Shown piece after piece: positions 7,671 through 13,647 of a stretch of DNA of 13,702 nt (position 1 is the first letter of the stretch; each line of letters starts with the position of its first letter). Position numbers and translations under genes: made by a program. The stretch comes from CAYLHU01 sp964383715 (GTDB lineage: Bacteria; Patescibacteriota; Minisyncoccia; Minisyncoccales; CG1-02-41-26): positions 1 through 13,702 of the forward strand of contig CAYLHU010000015.1 of NCBI GenBank assembly GCA_964383715.1. The letters are read 5' to 3'. The notes below the pieces were generated by a model. The model ran no database searches, had not been told where the DNA came from, and saw only the letters and a program-made list of their open reading frames with translations.

Positions 7671-8097
7671 GAAGATGAAGCTTTAGCTTCATCGCCAACA
7701 ACGAACGTGGCGAGGAGTCAAGATGAAGCAAAGCTTCATCGCCAACAACGAGCGTAGCGAGGAGTCAAGATGAAGCATTAGCTTCATCGCCAACAACGAA
7801 CGTGGCGAGGAGTCAAGATGAAGCGAAGCTTCATCGCCAACAACGAGCGTAGCGAGGAGTCAAGATGAAGCATTAGCTTCNNNNNNNNNNNNNNNNNNNN
7901 NNNNNNNNNNNNNNNNNNNNNNNNNNNNNNNNNNNNNNNNNNNNNNNNNNNNNNNNNNNNNNNNNNNNNNNNNNNNNNNNACAACGAGCGTAGCGAGGAG
8001 TCAAGATGAAGCATTAGCTTCATCGCCAACAACGAGCGTAGCGAGGAGTCAAGATGAAGCATTAGCTTCATCGCCAACAACGAGCGTAGCGAGGAGT
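7671..8097 (+). repeat. Tandem array of 47-48 bp hairpin units, broken by an assembly gap
   Basis: Left of the gap are units 7671-7718, 7719-7765, 7766-7813, 7814-7860 and a partial at 7861-7880; right of it a partial ending at 8001 and full units 8002-8049 and 8050-8097. Each unit is CAAGATGAAGC + loop + GCTTCATCGCC, then AACAACGA(A/G)CGT(G/A)GCGAGGAGT. The stem is constant while the loop varies (TTTA, AAA, ATTA, GAA). There are no unique spacers, so this is not a CRISPR. Each unit contains GAGGAG five bases before ATG. Confidence 0.9.
7881..7980. other. Assembly gap, 100 N
   Basis: Exactly 100 Ns, a common placeholder for a gap of unknown size. It falls inside the tandem array, so the array collapsed the assembly and its real copy number is unknown. 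Confidence 0.95.
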
Positions 8098-8101
8098 CAA
8101 G
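8091..8101 (+). promoter_or_regulatory. Ribosome binding site of rnhA supplied by the last repeat unit
   Basis: GAGGAG at 8091-8096 and a five-base spacer TCAAG precede ATG at 8102. The whole string GAGGAGTCAAGATGAA is the repeat-unit junction; the gene begins exactly where the next unit would have begun, and it departs from the repeat after ATGAA. This decides the rnhA start. Confidence 0.8.
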
Positions 8102-8536
8102 ATGAAAAAAATAACCATTTATATTGACGGCGGTTCTCGGGGAAATCCCGGTCCTTCTGCTTTGGGAGTTTTATTTCTTAGTGAAAAAGGAGAAACCCTA
8201 AAAGAATACTCTCAATTTTTAGGAGAGAAAACAAACAACGAAGCCGAGTACGAGGCCTTGATTTTTGCTCTTCAAAAAGCCAAAGTCCTTTTTGGCAAAA
8301 AAGAAGCAAAAAACTTGAGTTTAGAAATAAAATCCGATTCCCAATTATTAGTTGAGCAGATGAGTGGCCAGTATAAAATAAAAAATCCCAATATTCAAAA
8401 ACTTTTTCTATTGGCTTGGAATCTTAAAATTGATTTCAATCAGGTTATTTTTTTACATATTGACCGGGAGAGGAATAAAGAAGCCGATGGGCTGGTCAAT
8501 GAGGCCTTGGATTCCAAAGGGAATAGATTATTTTAG
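8102..8536 (+). CDS. rnhA: Ribonuclease HI
   Basis: 144 residues, typical for a compact type 1 RNase H. It cleaves the RNA strand of RNA-DNA hybrids (R-loops, primers) using two metal ions. The DEDD residues can be placed: D9 in YIDGGSRGNPG, E49 in TNNEAEYEAL, D79 in IKSDSQLLV and D129 in RNKEADGLVNEA. There is no N-terminal hybrid-binding domain, and the basic protrusion of the E. coli enzyme seems absent, as in the archaeal/halophile-like RNase HI group. The start is fixed by the repeat-derived Shine-Dalgarno. A strong terminator follows at 8566. Upstream there is only repeat DNA, so a promoter must lie in the repeats or transcription reads through from the DHH gene. Confidence 0.93.
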   Translation: MKKITIYIDGGSRGNPGPSALGVLFLSEKGETLKEYSQFLGEKTNNEAEYEALIFALQKAKVLFGKKEAKNLSLEIKSDSQLLVEQMSGQYKIKNPNIQKLFLLAWNLKIDFNQVIFLHIDRERNKEADGLVNEALDSKGNRLF

Positions 8537-8565
8537 TTATTTATTTATTTTGAATTAAGAAGTTT

Positions 8566-8600
8566 AAACTATTGGAGTTGGACTCCAATAGTTTTGTTTT
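8566..8600 (+). terminator. Intrinsic terminator of rnhA
   Basis: A perfect 13 bp stem (8566-8578 with 8582-8594) with a TGG loop is followed directly by a T-rich tract (TTTTGTTTT). This is the clearest protein-gene terminator in the window and separates rnhA from rnpB. Confidence 0.85.
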
Positions 8601-8653
8601 AATGGATTAATATCTTTTTGTTGATCGGATTTTAGATGATTTAATACGAAACC

Positions 8654-8682
8654 TTGACATTGGAGGAGGGCAGGTTTATTAT
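8654..8682 (+). promoter_or_regulatory. Strong sigma-70 promoter of rnpB
   Basis: TTGACA (8654-8659, perfect) and TATTAT (8677-8682, 5/6) are separated by 17 bp. The predicted start, about 8689-8690, coincides with the first base pair of the P1 helix of RNase P RNA at 8691. Confidence 0.85.
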
Positions 8683-9120
8683 GAATAAGAGTTCAAACAG
8701 GTAAGGCAATCGCAAGTCACCTTTTGCTAAAGATGCCTTGAGGAAAGTCCGAACATCCATTACATATACATAAAGAATTATGTATATGTTCTAAAAAAGT
8801 AGCGGGTAATACCCGTCGTTCGCCTAAACTTTATTTTATAGAGTTTAGGCGGATAGAGGTGCGAGCAGAAACGGCCAAGCGCGAAAGCGCGAGGACACCC
8901 TTGCTTATAATTAAATAAGAAGGGGTGAATCTGGCGGATAAAGCCAGAATGAAACGGCTAAATCCTTACTGGATGCAAGAACAAACATTTCGACATTCTC
9001 CGGATTTGCCGAAATGAAAAGTAGTTCGCTTGACCCCAAGAGTTATGAAAACTATGTTTTCATTTTCCCTTCGTCTTATAGGACTTGGGTAAGTAATTTT
9101 GGGGCTAGATAAATGGTTGC

Positions 9121-9267
9121 TTCCAATTTCGTCTGTAAAAGGAGTGAACGGAAATAAAATTGAGTGGTCGCCGAAACTTCAAAAGAGTATAGGCGAACCC
9201 GCCTCTGCGCAAAGCGCTATGGCGGGGGCTCAATCCCGCGACCTCGCTTTACTCGGGCGGAATTGGC
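9121..9267 (+). other. Extra structured domain at the J2/4 joint of RNase P RNA
   Basis: Between the 3' strand of P2 (ends 9120) and the 3' strand of P4 (ACAGAA from 9268), where a few unpaired bases are usual, lie about 147 nt. The insert is closed by a 9 bp helix, 9123-9131 with 9258-9266 (one G-U). Inside are at least three hairpins: 9168-9172/9192-9196, 9198-9203/9221-9226 with an inner GCGC-AAA-GCGC, and 9235-9238/9254-9257. The GC content of the second half is well above the surroundings. Confidence 0.6.
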
Positions 9268-9282
9268 ACAGAATTCGGCTTA

Positions 9283-9303
9283 TTACCTGTTTGAGCTTTT
9301 TTT
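9283..9303 (+). terminator. rnpB terminator formed by the P1 3' strand plus T-run
   Basis: The 3' strand of P1 (9283-9296) is followed immediately by seven Ts (9297-9303). The long-range P1 helix, or the folded 3' domain, followed by the T-run would give an intrinsic stop at the mature 3' end. Confidence 0.55.
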
Positions 9304-9331
9304 ATTTAGAAATAAAAGTTAGAATATATTT

Positions 9332-10999
9332 ATGGTTCCTCGTATTTTAAATTCCAAAGCGAAAACAATTACTTTTGCCGCTCTTATTCTTGGTTTTTCG
9401 GCTCTTTTGAGCAGGATTTTAGGGTTGTTTCGCGACAATCTTTTAGCTAATCTTTTAGAAAAGAGCCAAGCCGATATTTACTTTGCCGCCTTTAGGATTC
9501 CCGACCTTGTCTACGCTATTCTTATAACCGGCGGGATAACCGCCGCTTTTTTACCGGTTTTTTCAACTCAAATTAAGAAAAGCAAAAGAGAAGCCGAATT
9601 ATTGGTTAATAATGTTTTAACCTTTTTTCTTTTAGCCCTAATTCTGATATCAATAACCTTGATAATCCTTACTCCTTTTTTAGTTAAAATAATTGTTCCC
9701 GGATTTACTTTGGAGCAAAAAGCATTGGTCTCTATTTTAACAAGAATAATGTTTCTTAGTCCCATTCTTTTGGGGATATCAGCTATTTTTTCCGGTGTTC
9801 TCCATTATTTTAATCTTTTTCTAATTACCGCCTTGGCTCCTATCTGTTATAATCTTGGTATTATTTTTGGCATCTTATTTCTCCGGTCATCCTTAGGTAT
9901 GGTTGGCTTGGCTTGGGGAGTTATTTTAGGGGCCTTTTTTCATTTGGCTGTCCAAGTTCCCATTCTTTTTAAAAACGGTTTTCATCCTCGTTTCTCTTTC
10001 AATTTTAATTCTCCGGGTTTAAAAAAAATTTTTAAATTAATGATTCCTCGCAGTTTGGGTTCTACCGCTTACCAAATAAACTTAATAGTCATAACAGCTA
10101 TTGCTTCGACTTTAGCAGTTGGCTCTATTAGAATTTTTAATTTCGCTAATAATCTTCAAGGAGTGGCCATCGGCTTAATCGGGCTTTCTTTTGCTGGAGC
10201 TAGTTTTCCCTTTCTTTCCCGTCATTTTGCTAATAAGGAAAAAGAGAAGTTTTCCGAAAACTTTTTCTTGATTTTTCGTCAGATATTTTTTTTAGTTATT
10301 CCTTTAGGTGTTTTAACTTTTTTGCTTCGAGCTCAAATAGTGAGAGTTATCTTGGGGACATCTGTTTTAGGGGGTGGTTTTTTTGATTGGTCTGATACTC
10401 GTTTAACGGCTGCTTGTCTTGGTATTTTTTCCGTTTCCCTTTTTGCTTCTTGTTTTATTCCTTTTTTATCCCGTGCGTTTTATTCTTTTCAAGATACCAA
10501 GACGCCGGTTAAAATCGCTCTTTTTTCAATGGCTTCTAATATCGTTTTTTCTTTCTTTTTTGTTAAAGTTCTTAGTTCGGCCAATTTTTTTCAGGGAATA
10601 ACGATGAACTTTCTTAAATTAAAAGGAGTGGATAATGTTTCTTTAATCGGTTTGCCATTGGGTCTTTCTTTGGCGACCATAATTCAGTTTTTTCTTCTTT
10701 TTTCTTCTTTGAAGAAAAAAAAGAAAGAGTTGAGTTTCAGGAAAATTATCAAGCCCTTACTAAAAATCTTGGCCTCCTCCTTTCTTATGGGGGTTATGGT
10801 TTATCTTTTTTTACGAATTTTTGTTCTTTTCTTTAATTTAGACAAAGTTATTACGGTTATTTTTCAAGGGGGATTAGCCGGGTTAATTGGTCTTTTATCT
10901 TATTTGCTATTTTCTTCCGTTTTTAAGTCCGAGGAACCAAAAAGTATTTGGTTTTCGGTTTCGGAGCAATTTAAAAAAGATGAACCAAAAAAATATTAG
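9332..10999 (+). CDS. murJ: Lipid II flippase MurJ (MviN family)
   Basis: 555 residues, an integral membrane protein with roughly 13-14 hydrophobic helices; it moves the peptidoglycan precursor lipid II across the cytoplasmic membrane. The family N-terminus is clear: SRILGLFRD at 27-35 (R28 and R34 match E. coli R18 and R24), then AAFRIPDLVYAIL and ITAAFLPVF. FNFANNLQGVAIGLIG and the FLSRAFYSFQDTKTPVK segment are further MurJ/MviN marks. By eye, the positions of E. coli R52 and R270 are not arginine here (LVYAIL and NFANNL), so the central charge pattern may differ. ATG 9332 lies 29 bp after the rnpB T-run with no strong Shine-Dalgarno. The last 20 bp overlap lepA. Confidence 0.92.
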   Translation: MVPRILNSKAKTITFAALILGFSALLSRILGLFRDNLLANLLEKSQADIYFAAFRIPDLVYAILITGGITAAFLPVFSTQIKKSKREAELLVNNVLTFFLLALILISITLIILTPFLVKIIVPGFTLEQKALVSILTRIMFLSPILLGISAIFSGVLHYFNLFLITALAPICYNLGIIFGILFLRSSLGMVGLAWGVILGAFFHLAVQVPILFKNGFHPRFSFNFNSPGLKKIFKLMIPRSLGSTAYQINLIVITAIASTLAVGSIRIFNFANNLQGVAIGLIGLSFAGASFPFLSRHFANKEKEKFSENFFLIFRQIFFLVIPLGVLTFLLRAQIVRVILGTSVLGGGFFDWSDTRLTAACLGIFSVSLFASCFIPFLSRAFYSFQDTKTPVKIALFSMASNIVFSFFFVKVLSSANFFQGITMNFLKLKGVDNVSLIGLPLGLSLATIIQFFLLFSSLKKKKKELSFRKIIKPLLKILASSFLMGVMVYLFLRIFVLFFNLDKVITVIFQGGLAGLIGLLSYLLFSSVFKSEEPKSIWFSVSEQFKKDEPKKY

Positions 11000-12941
11000 A
11001 AATTTTGTTATTATCAGCCATATAGACCACGGCAAGTCAACTTTGGCTGACCGTTTTTTGGAATTAACCGGAACAATCCCTCAAGGCAAGTTTCATCCCC
11101 AGCATTTGGACTCTATGAATTTGGAAAAAGAAAAAGGAATAACTATCAAGCTTCACCCTGTCCGTATGACCTATTGTCCGGAAATCCTAAATACTAAATC
11201 CGAAGTTTTAAATCCCGATTTCATCGAGGATCCTCGACAAAGTCGGGACAAATTCAACTATCCGAAACCCAAAACCCAAAATGGTTTAGAAAATTTAGAT
11301 TTTGAATTTAGAAATTGTTTAGAGATTGGTGCTTCGGATTTAGGGTTTACAGATTCAGGATATATCCTGAATCTAATAGATACTCCCGGTCATATTGATT
11401 TTAATTATGAAACATCAAGGGCTCTGGCTTGTGTTGAAGGGGCAATTTTGTTAGTTGATGCCGTCAAGGGGATTCAAGCCCAAACAATTTTTAATTTAGA
11501 AATGGCTCGGAAACAGCACGCTGGTTTTTCTATTATTGGGGCAGTTAATAAAATTGACTTGCCAAATGCCCAGGTGGAAGAAACAAGAAGGGAATTGGCA
11601 TCAGTTCTCAATGTCAAGGAGGAGGAAATTTTTTTAATCTCGGCTAAAACAGGTCAGAATATTAAGAATCTTTTGGAGACCTTGGTTGAGAAGGTTTCTC
11701 CTCCGAAAATTCCTCTTTCCAATGATTTTAAGGCGCTGATTTTTGATTCGAAATATGACCTTTTTTCCGGAGTGGTCGCTTTTATTCGTGTTTTTAGTGG
11801 CGAGATAAAAAGGGGCGATGAAATATACTTTTTATCTCAGCAAATAAAAGGAGAGGTTAAGGAGGTGGGTTATTTTACTCCTGAACTTAAACCTTGCCCT
11901 AATCTTCAGGCGGGAGAAATCGGTTATATTAAAACTGGAGTCAGGGAAGCGGGGAAAATAAAAATCGGCGATACTTTATCCAAGAAAAATGAGGGGGAGC
12001 CCCTCCCTGGGTATAAAGAGCCCCAACCGGTTTTATTTTTGAGCTTATATCCTGAAAACGGAGATGAGTTTTCGAAATTAAAACAAGGGTTGGAGAAATT
12101 AAAACTTAGCGACCCTTCTTTGGTTTTCCAGCCGGAATCAAAAACCGGGTTGGGGCAGGGGATGAAAGTTGGTTTTTTGGGTTCTCTTCAGGCGGAAATT
12201 ATCCTTCGGCGACTAAAAGAAGAATTTGATTTGGACATTGTTTCAACTATTCCCCGAGTGGCATTAAAGTCTATCGCAAAAGGAAGGGGAGAGTTTAACA
12301 TTTCCTCTTTGGAGGATTGGGATGAGTTTTCCGGTTCTACCTTTGAGGTTCAGGAGCCCTGGGTGAAAATAGAAATAATTACTCCCAATGTTTATTTTAA
12401 CCAACTCTTCAAACTTTTAAGGAAATTCAATATATCCCTCGGGGAAACAAAATCTTTTACTTCTTCAAAGTCCATCTTAGAGGGGATCGCTCCTTTAAGG
12501 GAAATAATAAACGGAAATTTTTATGATGAAGTGAAAGCCCAAAGCGAAGGTTATGCTTCTTTTAATTTTTCTCAAATTAGTTTCGAGAAAGCTGACTTAG
12601 TTAAGATGGATATTTTGATAGGAGGGAAAAAAGAGAATTTATTTTCTAAAATTGTTTCTAAAGAAAAGGCCTTTTCCGAAGGAAAAAGCTTTCTTAAGAA
12701 ACTTAAAGAGGTTTTGCCTCCCCAACAATTTTCCCTATCTCTTCAGGCTGCCATTGGCGGGAAAATTATTGCCCGGGAAACAATAAATGCTCGGCGAAAA
12801 GATGTCACCGCCCCTCTATATGGTGGAGATTATACCCGGAAAAGAAAATTATTAGAGGCCCAAAAAAGAGGAAAGAAAAAATTAAAAGGAAGAGCGAAAA
12901 TTAGAATTTCCCCCGAGGACTATTTAAAAATTCTCAAATAA
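10980..12941 (+). CDS. lepA: Elongation factor 4 (LepA GTPase) with an in-frame insert
   Basis: 653 residues, longer than the usual about 600. Ribosome-associated GTPase linked to back-translocation, translation fidelity and ribosome assembly. G1 HIDHGKST is 14-21, switch/G2 lies in LEKEKGITIK, G3 DTPGH is 134-138, G4 NKID 190-193 and G5 SAKTG 221-225. Domains II, III and V follow, and the LepA-specific C-terminus is recognisable (RKRKLLEAQKRGKKKLKG). Between VRMTY (61-65) and YILNLIDTPGH (128-138) there are 62 residues, against about 7 in E. coli; the extra roughly 55 residues are encoded by palindromic repeat DNA. The ATG at 10980 is chosen because NIRNFVIISHIDHGKST is the family N-terminus; a frame-open extension to 10887 lies within murJ and is not LepA-like. 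It overlaps murJ by 20 bp. Confidence 0.95.
   Translation: MNQKNIRNFVIISHIDHGKSTLADRFLELTGTIPQGKFHPQHLDSMNLEKEKGITIKLHPVRMTYCPEILNTKSEVLNPDFIEDPRQSRDKFNYPKPKTQNGLENLDFEFRNCLEIGASDLGFTDSGYILNLIDTPGHIDFNYETSRALACVEGAILLVDAVKGIQAQTIFNLEMARKQHAGFSIIGAVNKIDLPNAQVEETRRELASVLNVKEEEIFLISAKTGQNIKNLLETLVEKVSPPKIPLSNDFKALIFDSKYDLFSGVVAFIRVFSGEIKRGDEIYFLSQQIKGEVKEVGYFTPELKPCPNLQAGEIGYIKTGVREAGKIKIGDTLSKKNEGEPLPGYKEPQPVLFLSLYPENGDEFSKLKQGLEKLKLSDPSLVFQPESKTGLGQGMKVGFLGSLQAEIILRRLKEEFDLDIVSTIPRVALKSIAKGRGEFNISSLEDWDEFSGSTFEVQEPWVKIEIITPNVYFNQLFKLLRKFNISLGETKSFTSSKSILEGIAPLREIINGNFYDEVKAQSEGYASFNFSQISFEKADLVKMDILIGGKKENLFSKIVSKEKAFSEGKSFLKKLKEVLPPQQFSLSLQAAIGGKIIARETINARRKDVTAPLYGGDYTRKRKLLEAQKRGKKKLKGRAKIRISPEDYLKILK
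11184..11357. repeat. Palindromic repeat element inserted in frame in lepA
   Basis: The insert has perfect 11 bp inverted ends (TAAATCCGAAG 11195-11205, CTTCGGATTTA 11332-11342), a 34 bp imperfect palindrome at 11214-11247 (14 of 17 pairs, core TCGAGGATCCTCGA at 11224-11237) and an 18-mer at 11265-11282 identical to 4472-4489 at the edge of the four-helix-bundle element. The following stretch of TTTAGA/TTTGAATTTAG blocks is also typical of these spacers. It keeps the lepA frame without a stop. Confidence 0.75.
11351..11374. repeat. Perfect 24 bp palindrome at the insert/lepA junction
   Basis: The sequence reads the same on both strands (half-site AGATTCAGGATA at 11351-11362). Its right half encodes the conserved YILN lead-in to DTPGH, so the left half looks like an inverted copy of native lepA sequence made at the insert boundary. 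Confidence 0.8.
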
Positions 12942-12943
12942 TC

Positions 12944-12972
12944 TTGAAATATAGCCACTTTCTCTATATAAT
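12944..12972 (+). promoter_or_regulatory. Sigma-70 promoter behind lepA
   Basis: TTGAAA (12944-12949) and TATAAT (12967-12972) are separated by 17 bp. The predicted start near 12979 would give the FtsB-like gene and tRNA-Gly a transcript with a leader of about 180 nt. No convincing lepA terminator precedes it. Confidence 0.65.
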
Positions 12973-13043
12973 ACAGAATAACTGATTAATAATGGCGATT
13001 ATAAATCATAAATTATTAATGATAAATTATAGATGATAAATCA
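12973..13043. repeat. AT-rich dispersed spacer repeat
   Basis: It contains AATAATGGCGAT (12988-12999, also at 7397) and AATGATAAATTATA (13018-13031, also at 7612), with several overlapping ATCAT/ATGAT inverted repeats. No gene is visible on either strand in this part. Confidence 0.55.
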
Positions 13044-13148
13044 TTAGTAGAAAAAAGGAGCTATCAAAAGAAATATCATTGCCAAAACTATCAGTCCGAT
13101 TAAAATTGACCAGATTATTTTAAAAATTTTTTTGTTTTTTATAACCAT
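13044..13148 (-). CDS. Possible 34-residue single-helix membrane protein
   Basis: Read leftward from ATG at 13148 to TAA at 13044-13046. The product has a lysine-rich start (MVIKNKKIFK) and one long hydrophobic segment (about 8-32) ending in IAPFFY. This positive-inside, single-helix pattern is that of many tiny CPR membrane proteins, and the frame fills the space between the spacer repeat and the FtsB-like gene. Against it: no Shine-Dalgarno, AT-rich DNA easily yields hydrophobic frames, the start is only 9 bp from the divergent start at 13158, and the promoter at 12944 would transcribe it in antisense. Function unknown. Confidence 0.4.
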   Translation of the reverse strand: MVIKNKKIFKIIWSILIGLIVLAMIFLLIAPFFY

Positions 13149-13157
13149 TATAACTAT

Positions 13158-13562
13158 ATGATAGCAAATAAATCTCGCTTTAGAAAGGAAAGAAAGTTCT
13201 TTTTGGGAAGATTGTTGCTATTCCTTTTGGTTTTTGGGTTTTTAGTAATTTTGGTCTGGTTGAATTTGGGAATAACTCAGAAAAGGGGAGAGGTCAAAGA
13301 AGAAAAAAGTTTTTTGGAAATAAAAAAAGAACAGTTGGAATCAGATAAGAGGGAGTTTTTAGGGAAAATATCGGAAGCAAGCGGAGAGGCCTATTTAGAA
13401 AAAGTGGCTCGAGAAGACCTTAATCTCAAAAAGGAAGGGGAGACAGTAGTCGCCTTTCCTGTTTCGGAAGAATTAGAGGAAGAGACATCTTCGCCTCCTG
13501 TTAAGGACAAAAGTTTTTGGCAAATTTTTTTGGAAAAGATAGGACTTAAAAAGCGACAGTAG
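13158..13562 (+). CDS. FtsB/DivIC-like septum formation initiator protein
   Basis: 134 residues. A basic N-terminus (KSRFRKERK) precedes one transmembrane helix (about 19-38), then a charged coiled coil (about 41-78) and the family motif YLEKVAREDLNLKKEGE, which matches the conserved end of the FtsB/DivIC fold where YLE(K/R)xAREx(L/F)G is usual. In characterised bacteria these bitopic proteins join FtsL and FtsQ/DivIB to activate septal wall synthesis. The C-terminal 30 residues form an acidic then basic tail (EELEEETSS, KIGLKKRQ) of unknown role. Its last codons CGA CAG and the stop TAG lie inside the tRNA-Gly sequence. A promoter is available at 12944. With murJ upstream it gives a wall/division theme. 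Confidence 0.85.
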   Translation: MIANKSRFRKERKFFLGRLLLFLLVFGFLVILVWLNLGITQKRGEVKEEKSFLEIKKEQLESDKREFLGKISEASGEAYLEKVAREDLNLKKEGETVVAFPVSEELEEETSSPPVKDKSFWQIFLEKIGLKKRQ

Positions 13563-13623
13563 CACAATGGTAGTGCGTTTGCTTCCCAAGCAAGATACGC
13601 GGGTTCGATTCCCGTCTGTCGCT
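13553..13623 (+). tRNA. tRNA-Gly (anticodon CCC)
   Basis: 71 nt cloverleaf: acceptor GCGACAG/CTGTCGC, D arm GCAC-AATGGTA-GTGC, anticodon arm TTTGC/GCAAG with loop TTCCCAA (anticodon CCC), T arm CGGGT-TCGATTC-CCG, and U as discriminator base, as usual for tRNA-Gly. CCA is not encoded. The first 10 bases (13553-13562) are also the end of the FtsB-like reading frame, so processing of this tRNA would remove the stop codon from the upstream mRNA. Confidence 0.95.
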
Positions 13624-13647
13624 TAAAATTTCTTTGAAATTTTAAGC
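13621..13647. terminator. 12 bp hairpin directly behind tRNA-Gly
   Basis: 13621-13632 pairs with 13636-13647 perfectly around a TTT loop. It starts within the last three tRNA bases. No T-run follows, so termination is uncertain; it may instead define the 3' trailer for processing. Confidence 0.45.

Larger units (their letters stand above)
8691..9303 (+). ncRNA. rnpB: RNase P RNA, expanded (about 606 nt)
   Basis: Catalytic RNA that removes 5' leaders from pre-tRNAs. P1 pairs 8693-8704 with 9283-9294 perfectly (14 bp from 8691 if a G-U and a G-C pair are added). P2 pairs GCAATC 8706-8711 with GGTTGC 9115-9120. The universal 5' core block GAGGAAAGTCCG is at 8740-8751, the GCTAGATAAATGG block at 9104-9116 and the 3' core ACAGAATTCGGCTTA at 9268-9282, giving the P4 pairing. 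GCTTGACCCC near 9027-9036 pairs with GGGGC at 9101-9105. Further hairpins include a 12 bp stem at 8762-8789 and a stem around 8822-8852. Typical bacterial forms are about 350-450 nt; here there are added stems and a large insertion at 9121-9266. The RNA ends in P1 followed by seven Ts (9297-9303). Confidence 0.92.

Noticed and set aside
7784..8080. Minus-strand repetitive open frame
   Set aside because: It is the tandem array read backwards and crosses the 100 N gap.
7671..8097. CRISPR array
   Set aside because: Whole 47-48 bp units repeat back to back, and the variation is limited to the hairpin loop and two linker positions; there are no unique spacers and no cas genes.
9121..9267. Group I or group II intron in rnpB
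   Set aside because: Far too short and without recognisable intron core motifs; the stem-closed layout suits an added RNA domain better, although excision is not excluded.
9099..9350. 83-residue open frame
   Set aside because: It lies within RNase P RNA and its insertion and runs into murJ; it has no family features.
10887..10979. Longer N-terminus for LepA
   Set aside because: The 31 extra residues are hydrophobic, lie within murJ coding sequence, and are absent from the family; ATG at 10980 gives the canonical start.
13145..13150. Minus-strand TATAAT as -10 box for the small gene
   Set aside because: It overlaps the start codon, so transcription would begin inside the frame, and no -35 box lies at a suitable distance.
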